Positions 17,676 to 26,229 of a stretch of 64,000 nt of DNA are shown here, piece after piece; within the stretch, counting starts at the first letter, position 1, and each line of letters starts with the position of its first letter. The notes below the pieces were generated by a model. The model did no database searches, had not been told where the DNA came from, and saw nothing but the letters and a program-made list of their open reading frames with translations. Source of the DNA: Candidatus Hydrogenedentota bacterium (GTDB lineage Bacteria; Hydrogenedentota; Hydrogenedentia; Hydrogenedentales; JAEUWI01); contig JACPGE010000026.1 in NCBI GenBank assembly GCA_016182605.1, positions 25,396 through 89,395 of the forward strand, read 5' to 3'. The translations under genes were made by a program, and so were the position numbers.

Positions 17676-19436
17676 ATGGATCGCGTGCTGTCTGTCCTTG
17701 AAGGTAAACTCGGTCTGGAGGGCCTTACGGAACCCCGCGACCGGGCCTTGGTGCGCATCGGGTTCGCCATCGCGCTGATCGCGGCCGTGTTGCGGATCGT
17801 GTTCTGGCTCTACACCCAACGCTATTGGGAAGATGCCCTCATCACCTGCCTGCACAGCGAGAACATGGCGTCAGGCTTCGGGATGACTCATGTGCGCCCG
17901 GGCGAGCCGCCCCTGCACGGTTTCACCAGTCCCCTGAGCGTGCTGGCGCCCCTGATAGGCGACCTTATCCATGTCGGTTGGGGCATGGACTTCCTGAAGC
18001 TGGTCTCGTTGCCTGCGTCTTTCCTGATGGTTTTTTACGTGCTGGCCCTGGGGATCCATCCGAGCGTGCGCTTTCCCGCGCCCCTTGCCGTGCTCGCCAT
18101 GGGCTATGTGGCGGTGGAACACCAGCAGATCCTCTGGGGGATGGCGGGGATGGAGACCCAGTTGTCCGCCGCGATCCTTATGGCCTCGGTCTATTATGTG
18201 GTGGCGTGGCGGCCGGTGGCGCTTGGGGTTACTCTGGGTTTGTGCATGCTGGTGCGCCCGGATTACGCGTTCTGGACGCTCATCGTGGGCATCTACACCG
18301 TATTCAGGGAACCCCGGTCGATACTGAAGGTGGCGGGTATCGCGCTGGCGGTCTACCTGCCCTGGATCCTCTTCACCACACTTTACTATGGCTCCCCGCT
18401 GCCCAATACGATCGTGGCCAAAGGGCTGGGCTATGCCAGTTGGTGGGACAAGGCGCCGGTGGTGGACTTTGCCGCGGTGAAGCGGCACGTGTGGATGACG
18501 ATGGCGGAGCATCTTCATATATTGCTCAGTCCCATCTTTGCGGGACATGGATCCGGTCAGCACATATTCTTCTTTGAAGGTCCGGAAAGCCCGCTGGCCA
18601 ACCTGATGTTCTTTTTCGCCGTGGTGGGTACGCTGGCCATTCTTTTCAAGCGGCAATGGACGCTGTGGCCGTTGGCGGCGCTGGTGGTAACCTACAGCCT
18701 GTATTACGTGTTCCTGGTGCCGATTATTTTCGGCTGGTACAAAGTGCCCTATATCGCAACGCTGCTGTTGCTTTCGGTGCGCGGATTACAGACCTGCACG
18801 GCCTGGATAGCTTGGGAACGCGTGCGCACCGGGATTCAGGCGGGCGTGGCGGTGTGTTATCTTTCGCTCTTCATGGGCGTGCTTCCCCTGACCTTTCAGA
18901 CCGAGCGCCAAATCCAAGTTCACGTGGAAAACGCCGTGCGCAAAGAGGCGGGGCTCTACCTGCGCGAGCATATGAAAGCGGACGAGGCCGTGGGCTGCGA
19001 GCCACTGGGATACATGGCCTATTACTCGCGGGGGAATGTCTATGACTGGCCGGGCCTGGCGAGCCGGACGGTCGTGGCCTGGAGCAAAGCCCACCCCGAG
19101 GAACGCTGCCTGGAGGGGATGCTGAAGGGCCTGCAACCGGAGTACCTCTTCCTGCGCGACATGGAGTTGCTCTTCTGGTTCAAGGACCCGCAATGGTTCA
19201 AGGATCGCTATCATGTGGTGAAGGTCTTTGGGGTGGACCCGGCAGTACGGCCCACAATCCGGTGGATCGACCGGAACATCGACACGCGCTTCCGGATCCT
19301 GAAGAAGAACCGGCCGGAGGATGTGCTGCCCTACGACGCAAGCCTGTGGCCTACCCAGCTTCCGGATCATGAGGCCCAGAGTCCGCCGCTGTCCTCGATT
19401 GCCAGTAGCGAATCCCCAGCAGCGCCCCGGGGATAA
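17676..19436 (+). CDS. GT-C-like polytopic membrane glycosyltransferase
   Basis: A 586-aa protein with about ten membrane helices. After the first helix comes a loop with RYWEDALITCLHSENMASG, an acidic ED motif in the position of the catalytic acid of GT-C enzymes, and HGFTSPLSVLAPLIG. The C-terminal 150 residues are soluble and probably extracytoplasmic. The start ATG 17676 follows AGGAG; the upstream in-frame codons lie over the terminator and are not coding-like. Its last 86 bp overlap the 3' end of the gene on the opposite strand. Likely role: transfer of a lipid-linked sugar outside the membrane. Acceptor unknown. Confidence 0.7.
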   Translation: MDRVLSVLEGKLGLEGLTEPRDRALVRIGFAIALIAAVLRIVFWLYTQRYWEDALITCLHSENMASGFGMTHVRPGEPPLHGFTSPLSVLAPLIGDLIHVGWGMDFLKLVSLPASFLMVFYVLALGIHPSVRFPAPLAVLAMGYVAVEHQQILWGMAGMETQLSAAILMASVYYVVAWRPVALGVTLGLCMLVRPDYAFWTLIVGIYTVFREPRSILKVAGIALAVYLPWILFTTLYYGSPLPNTIVAKGLGYASWWDKAPVVDFAAVKRHVWMTMAEHLHILLSPIFAGHGSGQHIFFFEGPESPLANLMFFFAVVGTLAILFKRQWTLWPLAALVVTYSLYYVFLVPIIFGWYKVPYIATLLLLSVRGLQTCTAWIAWERVRTGIQAGVAVCYLSLFMGVLPLTFQTERQIQVHVENAVRKEAGLYLREHMKADEAVGCEPLGYMAYYSRGNVYDWPGLASRTVVAWSKAHPEERCLEGMLKGLQPEYLFLRDMELLFWFKDPQWFKDRYHVVKVFGVDPAVRPTIRWIDRNIDTRFRILKKNRPEDVLPYDASLWPTQLPDHEAQSPPLSSIASSESPAAPRG

Positions 19437-20379
19437 AGATCAGGGTCTGGGGCACGAGGAAGAGGCGGGTTTCGGGGGCGTGGGCCAGGGAGAAGTGGAT
19501 GGGGAACCATACGGGCACCACGGCCCAGGCGTAGCGTTGCAGGACCTGCGGCCATCCGCGCCAACTGGCGAGCGCGAGGAGGGGCATGAGGCCCAGGGTG
19601 GCGAAGAGGAAGACCCACGTGCGCCACCAAGTGAGGTTGAAGGTGAGCAAGGGCAGGATGGGGCTCTTTCCCGCTGTGGGCACGATGTAGGGGCGCACGC
19701 CGTAGACCAGCCGCAATCCACCGACAATGGCCAGCCAGAGGAGCAGGGCGACGCCGGCGATGATCAGCACCCGGCGGGGCGGCAGGCGAAAGGGCCGGAA
19801 TTCCATCTGGGAGAAAAGCAGCATGACCGGGATGCATCCGCTCGTTTCGCGGTTGAAGGGGGCAATGCACATGAGCGGCACGAGCCAGCCAAAACGGCCG
19901 TTCGCAATGAGCAACCCCGCAGTGAGAAAGAGGCTGATGTCCGTGTAGGTGTTGAAGGTAAGATCGCCATCGTAGAGGCCGTGGCACATGCCCCAGGCCA
20001 GGAGTGCAATCCCCAACACCCCCTCCGCTGTGGTCAGACCCAGACGGCGGTAGAAGTAGACGGCAAGCGTGAAGGCCACAAGATTCTGGAGGAGGCGCAT
20101 GAGGGTAAAGGCGACGCCCACGGGACGCGGTATATCGAGCGCTTCGCAGACGTGCACGAGGGCGTAGACCGTGCCCTCGGTGAAGAGGCGGTATTGCCAG
20201 GGGGTGCCACTTTCGCCGTGGATCACTTTCTGGGTGCGCTCCCACTGGACGGTTTCGTACCAGTCGAGACCCATGAAGGTCATCTGAAAGTGGACGGAGA
20301 AGATGCTGAGCAGTCCCGCGAGGGCCAGGATGGTCAGGAAGCGTCTGCGCGGAAGGGAAAGACTAGAGAGCGGGTTCAT
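19351..20379 (-). CDS. Polytopic membrane protein of unknown family, paralogue 1
   Basis: A 342-aa protein with about eight membrane helices. Motifs shared with the next gene are YRLFTEG, RLLQNLVAF, YFYRRLGL, a DLTFNTYT acidic segment, FNRETSGCIPVMLL and RLFLVPQTL. The conserved acidic and Arg residues in loops suggest an enzyme or carrier rather than a simple channel. The family is not recognised. It is convergent with, and overlaps by 86 bp, the GT-C-like gene. It lies 255 bp from its paralogue, separated by repeats. Confidence 0.7.
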   Translation of the reverse strand: MNPLSSLSLPRRRFLTILALAGLLSIFSVHFQMTFMGLDWYETVQWERTQKVIHGESGTPWQYRLFTEGTVYALVHVCEALDIPRPVGVAFTLMRLLQNLVAFTLAVYFYRRLGLTTAEGVLGIALLAWGMCHGLYDGDLTFNTYTDISLFLTAGLLIANGRFGWLVPLMCIAPFNRETSGCIPVMLLFSQMEFRPFRLPPRRVLIIAGVALLLWLAIVGGLRLVYGVRPYIVPTAGKSPILPLLTFNLTWWRTWVFLFATLGLMPLLALASWRGWPQVLQRYAWAVVPVWFPIHFSLAHAPETRLFLVPQTLIFIPGALLGIRYWQSRTAADSGPHDPEAG

Positions 20380-20407
20380 TGATGGCTCTCCGGAAGTCTA
20401 CGTGAAC

Positions 20408-20570
20408 GGGTACAGTCCCTGCCGGTGAGCAACCTGCATCCCGCGCCAGGATCATTCTGCCGGCAGGTACAGTCCCCTTGGCGCTGCAATAGTCCCTCGC
20501 CGGTGCAGTACCTGCATTCACTTCACCGCCTTGGAGACCGGCAGGTACAGTCCCCTTGGTGCTGCAAACG
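20408..20570. repeat. Three-unit intergenic repeat array
   Basis: Three imperfect units share a GGTACAGTCCC core at about 20409, 20467 and 20543. The second and third share about 28 bp beginning CCGGCAGGTACAGTCCCCTT. Units one and two also share a CCGGTG...ACCTGCAT tail. The array fills most of the gap between the two membrane-protein paralogues, and no gene is visible there. Confidence 0.7.
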
Positions 20571-20634
20571 ATTGCTCTTGGAAATTGCCGGTTTCGGCTT
20601 CGGGGGGTGATTGGGATTCTGTGGAGGGCGCCGC

Positions 20635-21663
20635 TCATGTCCACACCGACGTGGCGCCCCGGCGCTCCAGCAGCTCGCGCCAGGCGAGGAGGACCCACAA
20701 GGCGGCGGGCACGAAGACGAGGGCCTGGGGCACGAGGAAGAAGCGGGACTCCCCGGCGGCGGCGAAGGCGAAGTGCAGCAGCATCCACCCGGGCACGAGG
20801 GTGATCGCGAAAGCGCGCAAGGGGTGGGGCCAATGCCGCCAGCCTGCGAGGGCCAGCACCGGGAAGACCCCCATGACCCCGAAGACGCCGGACCAAACCT
20901 GGGCGGAACTCAGATTGTGCCACAGCAATGGCAGGCCCCTGGCCTCGCCGCTGGAATGGGGCGGCAGGCCGGAGGAATCGAGGAGTAGGTGCAGGCCGCC
21001 CTGAATCAGGAGGAAGACCGCGAGCGCCGCGAGACCCGCGGCAAAGATGCGTGCGGGCATCTGAAGCACGGGCCGGGTCTCCACGTAAGCGGCCAGCAAT
21101 AGCACCGGGATGAAGAGACTCGTTTCCCGGTTCAGGGCACCGATCACCGTGATCGGGACTATCCAGGTGAGGCGTCCCGCGAGGAGGGCGTATGCCGCGA
21201 TGAGATAGAGGATCAACTCGGTATAGATGTTGATCGAGAGGTCGCTGTTGAAGTTGCTGTGGGTCATCCCCCACGCCAATCCCGAGACGCCGAGCAGGGA
21301 GAGGTACACGGGAATGCCCAGGCGGCGGTAATAGAGGACGCACATGGCGAAGATGGCGAGGTTCTGGGCAAGCCGGATGGCGATGAAGGTGAGGCCCGTG
21401 GCGCGCGGCAGGCCGCACCATGCCGCAGCGCGATAGAGCAGGACAGTGGCCCCGTCGCTCAGGATACGGTAGGCCCCGGGCGCTGGGGCCGTGCCCTGAA
21501 GCACGGCTTCGAGGCGCTGGGTGTAGTGGGCTTCCTGCCAGCTCAGGCCAAGAGACTTCACCTGGTTGAAGACGGTGATGAGGCTCAGGAGGGTGAGGCA
21601 GAGGAATACACCGAGGGCGAGGCCGTAGCGGTGCAGGGGGCTGGATTCGGGCTCACGCGTCAC
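20635..21663 (-). CDS. Polytopic membrane protein of unknown family, paralogue 2
   Basis: A 342-aa protein, exactly the length of its neighbour, with the same helix layout and shared motifs: YRILSDG, RLAQNLAIF, YYRRLGI, GLAWGMTH, DLSINIYT, LNRETSLFIPV and RFFLVPQAL. The GTG at 21663, with AAGGAAGGAAC just upstream, is chosen over the GTG at 21720, because it has the better ribosome site and gives the same length as the paralogue. The pair clearly arose by tandem duplication and then diverged. A location in the membrane is certain; a function is not. Confidence 0.7.
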   Translation of the reverse strand: MTREPESSPLHRYGLALGVFLCLTLLSLITVFNQVKSLGLSWQEAHYTQRLEAVLQGTAPAPGAYRILSDGATVLLYRAAAWCGLPRATGLTFIAIRLAQNLAIFAMCVLYYRRLGIPVYLSLLGVSGLAWGMTHSNFNSDLSINIYTELILYLIAAYALLAGRLTWIVPITVIGALNRETSLFIPVLLLAAYVETRPVLQMPARIFAAGLAALAVFLLIQGGLHLLLDSSGLPPHSSGEARGLPLLWHNLSSAQVWSGVFGVMGVFPVLALAGWRHWPHPLRAFAITLVPGWMLLHFAFAAAGESRFFLVPQALVFVPAALWVLLAWRELLERRGATSVWT

Positions 21664-21885
21664 GTCGTTCCTTCCTCGGGGTTGCGGGGTATCATGCGTG
21701 AAAGTGGGGGTGGATTTCACGCAGGGATTCGGCGTGGTTTGAATCTGGAGAACTTGATCTGGGGTATCACTGTTTGTGAACGTGCCTCGAACCTTCGGCT
21801 ACAGTTCCAAATGGCGCTAACTTTTCCGCCTCACCTCAATCACGCCGCTCGGCGAGCAGCGTGCTACTATTTGGGCACGCCACCC

Positions 21886-22025
21886 AAGTAGGCCTTCGCT
21901 CGATGAGCGTAGGCATTCTGCGTCGAAGTACCCGCTTGAACCCATTAAACGGGCAGAATGTCATGAAAGCCGCATCCGAACTCAATACCACACAAAAAGT
22001 TGGTGCCATTCGGTTCAGTCCCCTG
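21886..22025. repeat. Dispersed two-module repeat, copy 1
   Basis: Module a (21886-21940) contains AGTAGGCCTTCGCTCG-AT-GAGCGTAGGCATT followed by CGTCGAAGTACCCGCTTGAA. Module b (22001-22025) reads about GCCATTCGGTTCAGTCCCC. Both modules occur again near 24466-24587, and a degraded module a is at 63861-63912. The 21664-22132 gap has no gene I can support. Confidence 0.65.
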
Positions 22026-22132
22026 GGTCGAGCCCGCGAAAGTTCGGGTACGGTCCCCTGGTTTTGCGTCTTGACGGCCGGGCGTGCCATATTCTGGCAA
22101 GACCTTTCACAACGCAGTGGAGCGCAGTATCG

Positions 22133-22507
22133 ATGAGCCGATTTGGCGTGAGCCCGGGCAAAGAACAGGAACTCCTGAACCGTATGGAGCAGGTGGGGCT
22201 GCGTGAAGATGATTTGGACGAGTCCTTTGTGCGCAGCGGCGGCAAGGGCGGCCAGAAGGTGAACAAGACCTCGAGCTGTGTGCAACTGAAACACCGGCCC
22301 AGCGGGCTCGAAGTGAAAATGCAGCAAGAGCGGAGCCAGGCGCTGAACCGCTTCTTTGCGCGCCGGCGCCTCTGCGAACTCCTGGAGGAAGAGCTACTCG
22401 GCAAGGACAGCCCAGAGGCGTTGCGGCGGGAGAAGCTGCGCAAGCAAAAGGCGCGGCGCAAAAGACGCGGCACGAGCGGCGGCGAAGAGACGCCGGGAAC
22501 GGACTGA
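22133..22507 (+). CDS. Peptide-chain-release-factor-like protein (GGQ domain)
   Basis: A 124-aa single-domain RF-1 family protein. It carries the GGQ motif that triggers peptidyl-tRNA hydrolysis (SGGKGGQKVNKTSSCVQL), then HRPSGLEVK and RSQALNRFFARRRL, and ends in a Lys/Arg-rich tail (KLRKQKARRKRR). It lacks the codon-recognition domains of RF1 and RF2, so it should act in rescue of stalled ribosomes, as ArfB/ICT1 or MTRFR-like proteins do. The ATG at 22133 is chosen because the GGAG at about 22119 precedes it and upstream codons overlap repeats. It is flanked by repeats on both sides. Confidence 0.88.
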   Translation: MSRFGVSPGKEQELLNRMEQVGLREDDLDESFVRSGGKGGQKVNKTSSCVQLKHRPSGLEVKMQQERSQALNRFFARRRLCELLEEELLGKDSPEALRREKLRKQKARRKRRGTSGGEETPGTD

Positions 22508-22570
22508 ATTCCGCCGTGCAGTCTCTGCGACTGCGCTACGCCTTTCTTGTTACCAAGGTCCCCCTTCACC

Positions 22571-22652
22571 CTCGTTCCCACGGTCCTCCGTGGGCATGCG
22601 TAAGACGTGCGCGAATCTCTTATGCATTCCCACGGGGGACCGTGGGAACGAG
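22571..22652. repeat. 82-bp palindromic dispersed repeat, copy 1
   Basis: Near-perfect inverted repeat beginning CTCGTTCCCACGGTCCTCCG and ending with its complement CGTGGGAACGAG. The arms are about 30 bp around a central variable 20 bp. The second copy (38405-38486) has the same 82-bp length. Each arm is itself a small hairpin (TCCCACGG/CCGTGGGA type), as in REP or BIME elements. Confidence 0.8.
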
Positions 22653-22690
22653 AACAATTTTTTGAAGCTGGACGTATTGAGAACATCCTA

Positions 22691-24127
22691 CTACTGCTTG
22701 AACGTGTACGTGATATCGTCCAGGTAGACGCGCTGGCCGTTGCCATCAATCCAGGGACTGACGAAGCCGAAGCGATTGAAGCGCGCCCCGGCGGTGGCCA
22801 CTTCCGCGGGCAGGGGCAGGGTCACCGATTGGTCGTCGAGCGTGACCGTGATGTGGGCCGCCTCGCCGTCTTGTGGGGGTTCGTAGAGCAATGTCCAGGT
22901 GTGGGTGGCCCCGTCGGGGAGGATGGATGGTGCATCGCCATAGGCCGCGTTGCCCTGGTGGTCGTTGGGGATGCGGTAGGTGGGATAGACGAAGAAACCC
23001 TCCGCCGAGGGGCCCTCGACGGCGAAACCGAGGAAATTCATCGGGGTTCCGAATTGCTGCGAGGGGTTGACCTCGACGCTGTCTTTTGCATGGAAGAAGC
23101 CGAAGATGGAGGTGCTGTCGGAGACGCCCCGGCGCAGGGTGATTTTGCCGGAGGCCTTGAGGGGTTTGCTGAGGTCGAGATCGTTCAACGGCGCGCCGTA
23201 ATAGCCGAGTTTCTCCGGGTAGCGGCAGTCGCCCCGGAAGAAGAGACCGCCAAACTCGCCGGAAGCCCCGCCGCCTGCGTGGTTCGTGGCACTGAAACCG
23301 ACGTCAAAGACGGGGCGCACTTCCTGGCTCGTGTAGGTCTCACGGTTGCGCAATGATTCCCACTGGGGATCGGCGCTGAAGTCCTGTGGGGCGCCTTCCA
23401 GGCTGAGCTTGCTGACCCAAAGTTCACCGGGGGAGTCGACGCTCTTTACCACGTTCAGGATGCCGAAGCGGTTGAAGGTTGCGCCGTCCTTGCGGTGTTC
23501 CAGGAAGATGGGACAGAACGATTCGTATTCGCCGAAGGTGGCATGGATGCCGCCCCCGCCGTCGTTGGCCGCGGGATCATAGCGCAGGGTCCAGTCGTAC
23601 CACTGGCCGCTGGGCAACTCCACGTTGTTGTTGCGGTCGGTTTCCTTGTTGTAGCTGCCGATAAGCCCCGCGCCGGCGCGCCACTTGCTGGTGGCATATT
23701 CCGTGTGCATGTGAAAGGTCTCGCCGCGGCCATTGATCCGGAAGACGACGCTGTTTGGCGTGCGCCATTCGTTCAGCGTGCCGGCGTTGAAGAATCCGAG
23801 GAGCGTGTTGCCTGCGCCGGACTTGACGAAGAGTTTGCCCGAGGCCGACATTGCGTCATTGAGGGACCTCTCCTCCATGATCTTGGCATAGTAGGCGGGG
23901 TGGCCGTCCGGCGTGATGCTCCCCCCGATGGCGCCGCCGCCGTCCACGGCCTTGGCGGCGCTAAAGCCAAAGTCCTGCACGACCTCGCGGGCCGTGCCGG
24001 GTGCAGGGCGGTTGTTCAGGGCGTCCCAGCCGGGGTCGCGGTCAAAGGTTTCCAGGCGTTCCTCGGCAAAGAGGAGCGGCGAGAGCAGCAGGGCCAACAT
24101 GGGGATGAGCCCGGGAAGTAGTTTCAT
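22691..24127 (-). CDS. Secreted protein with two related jelly-roll-like domains
   Basis: A 478-aa exported protein. The signal peptide is MKLLPGLIPMLALLLSPLLF, cleaved near AEE. The mature protein consists of two homologous halves (about 25-240 and 245-478). Each has a DP-W--L-NR start, a GFSA...GGGA segment, an LKASGK or MSASGK strand, a GFF(N/H)A strand and an FNRFG near the end. The fold looks like the concanavalin/LamG or DUF1080 class of carbohydrate-binding domains, but I cannot name the family. AGGA precedes the ATG at 24127. Likely periplasmic or extracellular, next to a sulfatase. A binding role in glycan degradation is an inference. Confidence 0.72.
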   Translation of the reverse strand: MKLLPGLIPMLALLLSPLLFAEERLETFDRDPGWDALNNRPAPGTAREVVQDFGFSAAKAVDGGGAIGGSITPDGHPAYYAKIMEERSLNDAMSASGKLFVKSGAGNTLLGFFNAGTLNEWRTPNSVVFRINGRGETFHMHTEYATSKWRAGAGLIGSYNKETDRNNNVELPSGQWYDWTLRYDPAANDGGGGIHATFGEYESFCPIFLEHRKDGATFNRFGILNVVKSVDSPGELWVSKLSLEGAPQDFSADPQWESLRNRETYTSQEVRPVFDVGFSATNHAGGGASGEFGGLFFRGDCRYPEKLGYYGAPLNDLDLSKPLKASGKITLRRGVSDSTSIFGFFHAKDSVEVNPSQQFGTPMNFLGFAVEGPSAEGFFVYPTYRIPNDHQGNAAYGDAPSILPDGATHTWTLLYEPPQDGEAAHITVTLDDQSVTLPLPAEVATAGARFNRFGFVSPWIDGNGQRVYLDDITYTFKQ

Positions 24128-24316
24128 GGTCGGAATCCTTCTTGGGCCGTCCGCAGGCGGACGTCGCGAAGTGAGAACGCACACTGGGGATACTATCCCC
24201 CAATGGGAGGCTTCGTTCCAAGGGAGTGGGAGAACGGGTTGCATCGAGGAGAAGCAGGGAATAGAGTGGTGGCCGGAAGATGCAACCGTGAGGTTGGGTG
24301 CTTGATGATGGGGTTG

Positions 24317-24587
24317 CGGGGGACAGTCCCGAATGGTACTAATTTAAGAGACAAGTCATGCTGGTGTCTGGTCTTGCGTAAGGTTTTTACATCCCCCCCC
24401 TTCGAAGGACCATTTCAACGTTTGGAACGTCATTGTTAGAGTGTGGTGCGGCTGGCTCGTGTGGAAATGCCTACGCTCGGCGAGCGAAGGCCTACTTTGT
24501 CCGGTTGGTTGATGTCATTCACGTGTTTTTACGTGGCAATGCTTCGAGCCAGCTCCTTAAGTTAGGGCCATTCGGGACAGTCCCTTG
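24317..24587. repeat. Repeat element with inverted ends (two-module repeat, copy 2)
   Basis: The ends are imperfect inverted repeats. 24317-24350 reads GGGGACAGTCCCGAATGGTA and continues to AATTTAAGAG; 24551-24587 is its reverse complement with changes. Between them, 24466-24496 is module a of the repeat at 21886, in opposite orientation. The structure resembles a short non-coding mobile element of about 271 bp. No open frame inside looks coding. Most of the gap 24128-24703 is occupied by this and the array that follows. Confidence 0.6.
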
Positions 24588-24606
24588 GAGATCTCTCACT
24601 TCGTTC

Positions 24607-24668
24607 GAGATGACAATGTGGTTCGCGATGACAATGGCGGTCGGGATGACAATGGGAGCGAGATGACG
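24607..24668. repeat. Short tandem repeat, about 3.5 units of 17-18 bp
   Basis: Units share GATGACAATG: 24607-24624, 24625-24642 and 24643-24659, with a partial unit at 24660-24668. The array lies immediately upstream of the sulfatase gene. Confidence 0.75.
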
Positions 24669-24703
24669 ATACTTTCAAGTTGACGCGGGGAAGGAAGGAA
24701 CGA

Positions 24704-26056
24704 GTGTTGAATCGAGCGAGTTGGATTTTCGGTGCGGTGTTTCTCTTGGCGGGATCAACGGCTGTGGCGCAGCGGCCCAACGTGATCCTCATCTATACGG
24801 ACGATCAGGGCAGTGTGGACATGGGCGCCTATGGCGCGGGCGATCTGTCGACACCAAACATGGATGCGTTGGCGGCGCGTGGGGTGCGCTTCACGCAGTT
24901 CTATGCGCCGGCGCCCGTGTGTTCGCCATCGCGGGCGGGTCTGCTCACGGGGCGCTATCCGGTGCGTGCCGGCGTGCCGGGGAATGTATCGTCGCGTGCG
25001 GGGGACGCGGGCATGCCGACGGAGCAGGTGACGATAGCGGAGACCTTTAAGGCGGCGGGCTATGCCACGGCGCACATCGGGAAATGGCATTTGGGGTACA
25101 CGCCCGAGACCATGCCGAACGGGCAGGGCTTCGATCATTCCTTCGGCCACATGGGAGGCTGCATCGACAACTACTCCCACTACTTCTACTGGGAGGGACC
25201 GAACCGCCACGACCTGCACCGGAATGGCGAGGAGGTCCATTATCCGGGCCGCTTCTTTCCGGACTTGATGGTGGACGAGGCGAAGGAATTCATGGCGACG
25301 CACCGGGACGCGCCGTTCTTCCTCTATTTCGCGTTCAACGTGCCGCATTATCCCTACCAGGGCACGCCCGAGTGGCTCCAGTATTACCGCGAACGCGGCG
25401 TAGCCTCTCCACGGGATCTTTATGCGGCTTTTCTCTCGACGCAGGACGCGTGCCTCGGGCGATTGATGGCGTTTCTTGACGAGCAGGGACTGCGAGAGAA
25501 CACCATCGTGGTGTTTCAGTCGGACCATGGCCACTCGACGGAAGAGCGCGCTCATGGCGGGGGCGGCAGTGCGGGTCCCTATCGCGGGGCGAAGTTCAGC
25601 ATGTTCGAGGGGGGCATCCGCATTCCGGCGATCATCAGTTGGCCCGGGCGCCTGCCGGAGGGCGAGGTGCGCGCGCAGGTGGGCCATGGATGCGACTGGC
25701 TGCCGACCCTGGCGGAACTGTGCGGCGTGCCCCTGGTGAATGAGGACATCGACGGCAAGAGTCTGGCCGGGATGATCCGTGGAGGCAGCGAGAGCCCGCA
25801 CACGGTGCTGCATTGGCAGACAGGACTCGGGGAGAACGCGCCCTGGGCCGTGCGCGAGGGCGACTGGAAATTGCTGGGCCATCCACAGGACACATCGCTG
25901 GGCAATGTGAAGCTGCCCGAGTTGCCCGCGCATTTTCTGGTGAACGTCAAAGAGGATCCGGCTGAGCAAAACAATCTCGCGGATCTGAACCCGGATAAAG
26001 TGCAGCACCTGGAGGCCTTGCACGCGAAGTGGCTGCACAGCGCAGGCGCCAATTAG
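24704..26056 (+). CDS. Secreted sulfatase (arylsulfatase A family)
   Basis: A 450-aa sulfatase that hydrolyses sulfate esters, probably on polysaccharides. It needs formylglycine maturation at the Cys of CSPSR (PVCSPSRAGLLTGRYP). Metal and sulfate ligands are visible in YTDDQG, HIGKWHLG and SDHGHSTEE. The start is GTG at 24704, directly after an AAGGAAGGAACGA ribosome site, giving a clean signal peptide (MLNRASWIFGAVFLLAGSTA) cleaved after AVA. It is expected in the periplasm or outside the cell. No maturase gene is in the window. Repeats upstream leave the promoter unclear. Confidence 0.93.
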   Translation: MLNRASWIFGAVFLLAGSTAVAQRPNVILIYTDDQGSVDMGAYGAGDLSTPNMDALAARGVRFTQFYAPAPVCSPSRAGLLTGRYPVRAGVPGNVSSRAGDAGMPTEQVTIAETFKAAGYATAHIGKWHLGYTPETMPNGQGFDHSFGHMGGCIDNYSHYFYWEGPNRHDLHRNGEEVHYPGRFFPDLMVDEAKEFMATHRDAPFFLYFAFNVPHYPYQGTPEWLQYYRERGVASPRDLYAAFLSTQDACLGRLMAFLDEQGLRENTIVVFQSDHGHSTEERAHGGGGSAGPYRGAKFSMFEGGIRIPAIISWPGRLPEGEVRAQVGHGCDWLPTLAELCGVPLVNEDIDGKSLAGMIRGGSESPHTVLHWQTGLGENAPWAVREGDWKLLGHPQDTSLGNVKLPELPAHFLVNVKEDPAEQNNLADLNPDKVQHLEALHAKWLHSAGAN

Positions 26057-26163
26057 TTCAGCAGTCCTTTCAAGAGAGAATTCGCCTTGTCCTTGGGGGG
26101 GTCCGCGGGCGTCTCCCCGGTCGATGCCGCTGTCTTTTCCCAGCCTGTTGCTCACCGGGCCAG

Positions 26164-26211
26164 TAAAACAGACGAAAGGCCCCGCTCCGGATCGATACCG
26201 GAACGGGGCCT
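26164..26211 (-). terminator. Rho-independent terminator of the redoxin fusion gene
   Basis: A 14-bp stem (AGGCCCCG-TCCGG type, one mismatch) with a 7-nt loop spans 26177-26211. Read leftward it is followed by TTTCGTCTGTTTT. It sits 18 bp after the stop of the minus-strand gene. Confidence 0.75.
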
Positions 26212-26229
26212 GGGCATATGCGGCTTGTG

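Noticed and set aside
20408..20570. Possible CRISPR array
   Set aside because: Only three units with unequal spacing and degenerate repeats; no cas genes.
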